From contig DATAYF010000022.1 in NCBI GenBank assembly GCA_036272735.1, forward strand, positions 1 through 6,083: a stretch of 6,083 bases of DNA. The letters are read 5' to 3'. How positions within the stretch are numbered: the stretch's first letter is position 1; the number at the start of each line of letters is the position of its first letter. The notes under the pieces are model-generated. The model saw only the letters and a list, made by a program, of their open reading frames with translations. It did no database searches and was not told where the DNA came from. This DNA comes from DATAYF01 sp036272735. GTDB taxonomy: Bacteria > Chloroflexota > Ktedonobacteria > Ktedonobacterales > Ktedonobacteraceae. A program made the translations under genes and the position numbers. Of the stretch, positions 5,412 through 6,083 are shown piece after piece.

Positions 5412-5502
5412 ACTACCGCTCTCCATCCCACTGAACCGGAAGACAACGCGAAGCGCTTCGCGTTGTCTTCCGGTTCAGTGGGATGGAGAGCGGTAGTCTT
5501 TT
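5412..5502 (+). terminator. Perfect 86-bp palindrome (43-bp arms, no spacer) with following T-tract; terminator-like
   Basis: The arms 5412-5454 and 5455-5497 are exact inverse copies meeting at AAGC/GCTT with no spacer. The left arm starts ACTACCGCTCTCCATCCCAC. The palindrome begins on the base after the TAA stop codon and is followed by CTTTTG, so it can act as an intrinsic terminator on the plus strand. A 43-bp perfect stem is several times longer than a terminator needs. Such DNA can extrude as a cruciform and is normally unstable. Confidence 0.85.
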
Positions 5503-5815
5503 GTTGACTGAGCCTGGATTCGTAGCAACTTAGGTGACGCTAAGTCTGGTAGCTCGAACGGAATTTATTTCTTAACGACGCCTTAGAGCGGACCCATGCT
5601 TTCCCTCCATGGCTGTCCACTTGCACTGCTCAAACCCCATGATCCCTTGATGGAGAGTTGGAGCTTGCCTCCGACTTGTCTCCCCATGCACGCAAAAATT
5701 TGAACCTCACTCGCCACGTGGCAGCTTCCAGCACCCCCCCCCATAGCCCTACCTATCCACCCGACGGTCCTCCCATGGGCCTGGTCCATGTTCACGTTCT
5801 TTCTGAACACAGGAG
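5503..5815. other. Intergenic, no recognised gene
   Basis: A 6-bp dyad ACTTAG-gtgacg-CTAAGT lies at 5528-5545. A run of nine C occurs at 5734-5742. A minus-strand frame (5583-5828) has no motif and is probably chance. On the minus strand this is the DNA immediately beyond the putative element end at about 5816, so it would be the flank or target side. Confidence 0.45.
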
Positions 5816-6083
5816 TCAGATACCCCATGCGTGAACGCAGGGGCTTGTATCTGGCCTCGGCCGCAACTCTGGTCTCCCTTGCGGAATGCCAGCTTTGGTT
5901 TCACTGACCGATACATCAGGGCGTTCTGACAATATGCCCGTTCTCACCCAGCACGGCCTCGCGAGGAGCGTGATCCCTCGACCGAGAACGTTTTCCCCCA
6001 TCGCGGTTTCTCGATGGGAACCCGACCGTTCTGTTGGAAAGGTCCCGTGGAGGCGAACCGTCTCTCTCTGGTGAACCAGAGTG
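5816..6083 (-). mobile_element. Probable right end and omega-RNA region of a tnpB (IS605/IS1341-type) element, continuing past the window
   Basis: On the minus strand the sequence ends in the hairpin CCCCTGCG-ttca-CGCATGGGG (5823-5843, one bulged T), preceded by ACAAG and followed by TATCTGAC. This is the layout typical of IS605-family right ends and the 3' part of the omega-RNA scaffold. All three minus-strand frames are open from the window edge for 140 bp or more. One runs to a stop at about 5816 and reads through the hairpin (ending SPCVHAWGI), as tnpB tails often do. No catalytic block is within the window, so identity as a tnpB tail is inference from the hairpin and the style of the sequence. 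An unrelated structured region is the alternative. Confidence 0.4.

Noticed and set aside
5734..5742. Run of nine C as a phase-variation tract
   Set aside because: It lies in no supported gene or promoter, so there is nothing for slippage to switch.
5583..5828. Minus-strand 81-codon frame beyond the element end
   Set aside because: No motif and no ribosome binding site, and it passes a nine-C run; likely chance.

Overview
The window looks like accessory chromosome from a mid-GC, free-living bacterium. Gene style suggests Chloroflexota of the Ktedonobacteria type: TnpB/IS607 remnants, an F420/deazaflavin-family protein, an alpha/beta hydrolase with a TPR-like front end, and long AT-mixed spacers. 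This assignment is inference from gene content only. No rRNA, tRNA or CRISPR array was seen.

Left third (1-1860, mostly minus strand): a decayed IS607-type insertion sequence. A TnpB RNA-guided nuclease gene with all three RuvC blocks and a zinc ribbon follows a short C-terminal stub of the serine recombinase TnpA. The two overlap by GTGA, as in a translationally coupled tnpA-tnpB pair. The recombinase is lost, so this copy cannot move by itself, although the nuclease looks intact. The 240 bp behind the stub carries a short CCCTTGC hairpin and may be the end of another element. Bases 1861-2394 hold no gene I recognise.

Middle (2395-4109, plus strand): a 134-bp inverted-repeat unit (24-bp arms) lies just upstream of a well-formed promoter. 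A 17-bp palindromic operator candidate overlaps its -10 and start site. The promoter drives a 316-aa TPR/alpha-beta hydrolase fusion with a Ser-Asp-His triad. Behind this gene lie three unrelated long inverted repeats in a row (24-, 36- and 15-bp arms), in the spacer between convergent genes.

Right (4110-5502): a minus-strand 168-aa four-helix membrane protein of unknown function has a strong ribosome binding site. A textbook terminator sits in its leader, between the likely promoter and the start codon, which suggests attenuation. A divergent, near-consensus promoter (TTGACA-18-TATACT) drives a structured leader of about 170 nt and a short deazaflavin-dependent nitroreductase-family protein. 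The stop codon of that gene directly abuts a perfect 86-bp palindrome (43-bp arms, no spacer) followed by CTTTT.

Right edge (5503-6083): no complete gene. The minus strand looks like the 3' tail, omega-RNA region and terminal hairpin of another tnpB element whose body lies beyond the window.

The most unusual signal is the series of five long, near-perfect inverted repeats with unrelated sequences. All sit in spacers, mostly at gene 3' ends, and the few substitutions they carry tend to keep RNA pairing.
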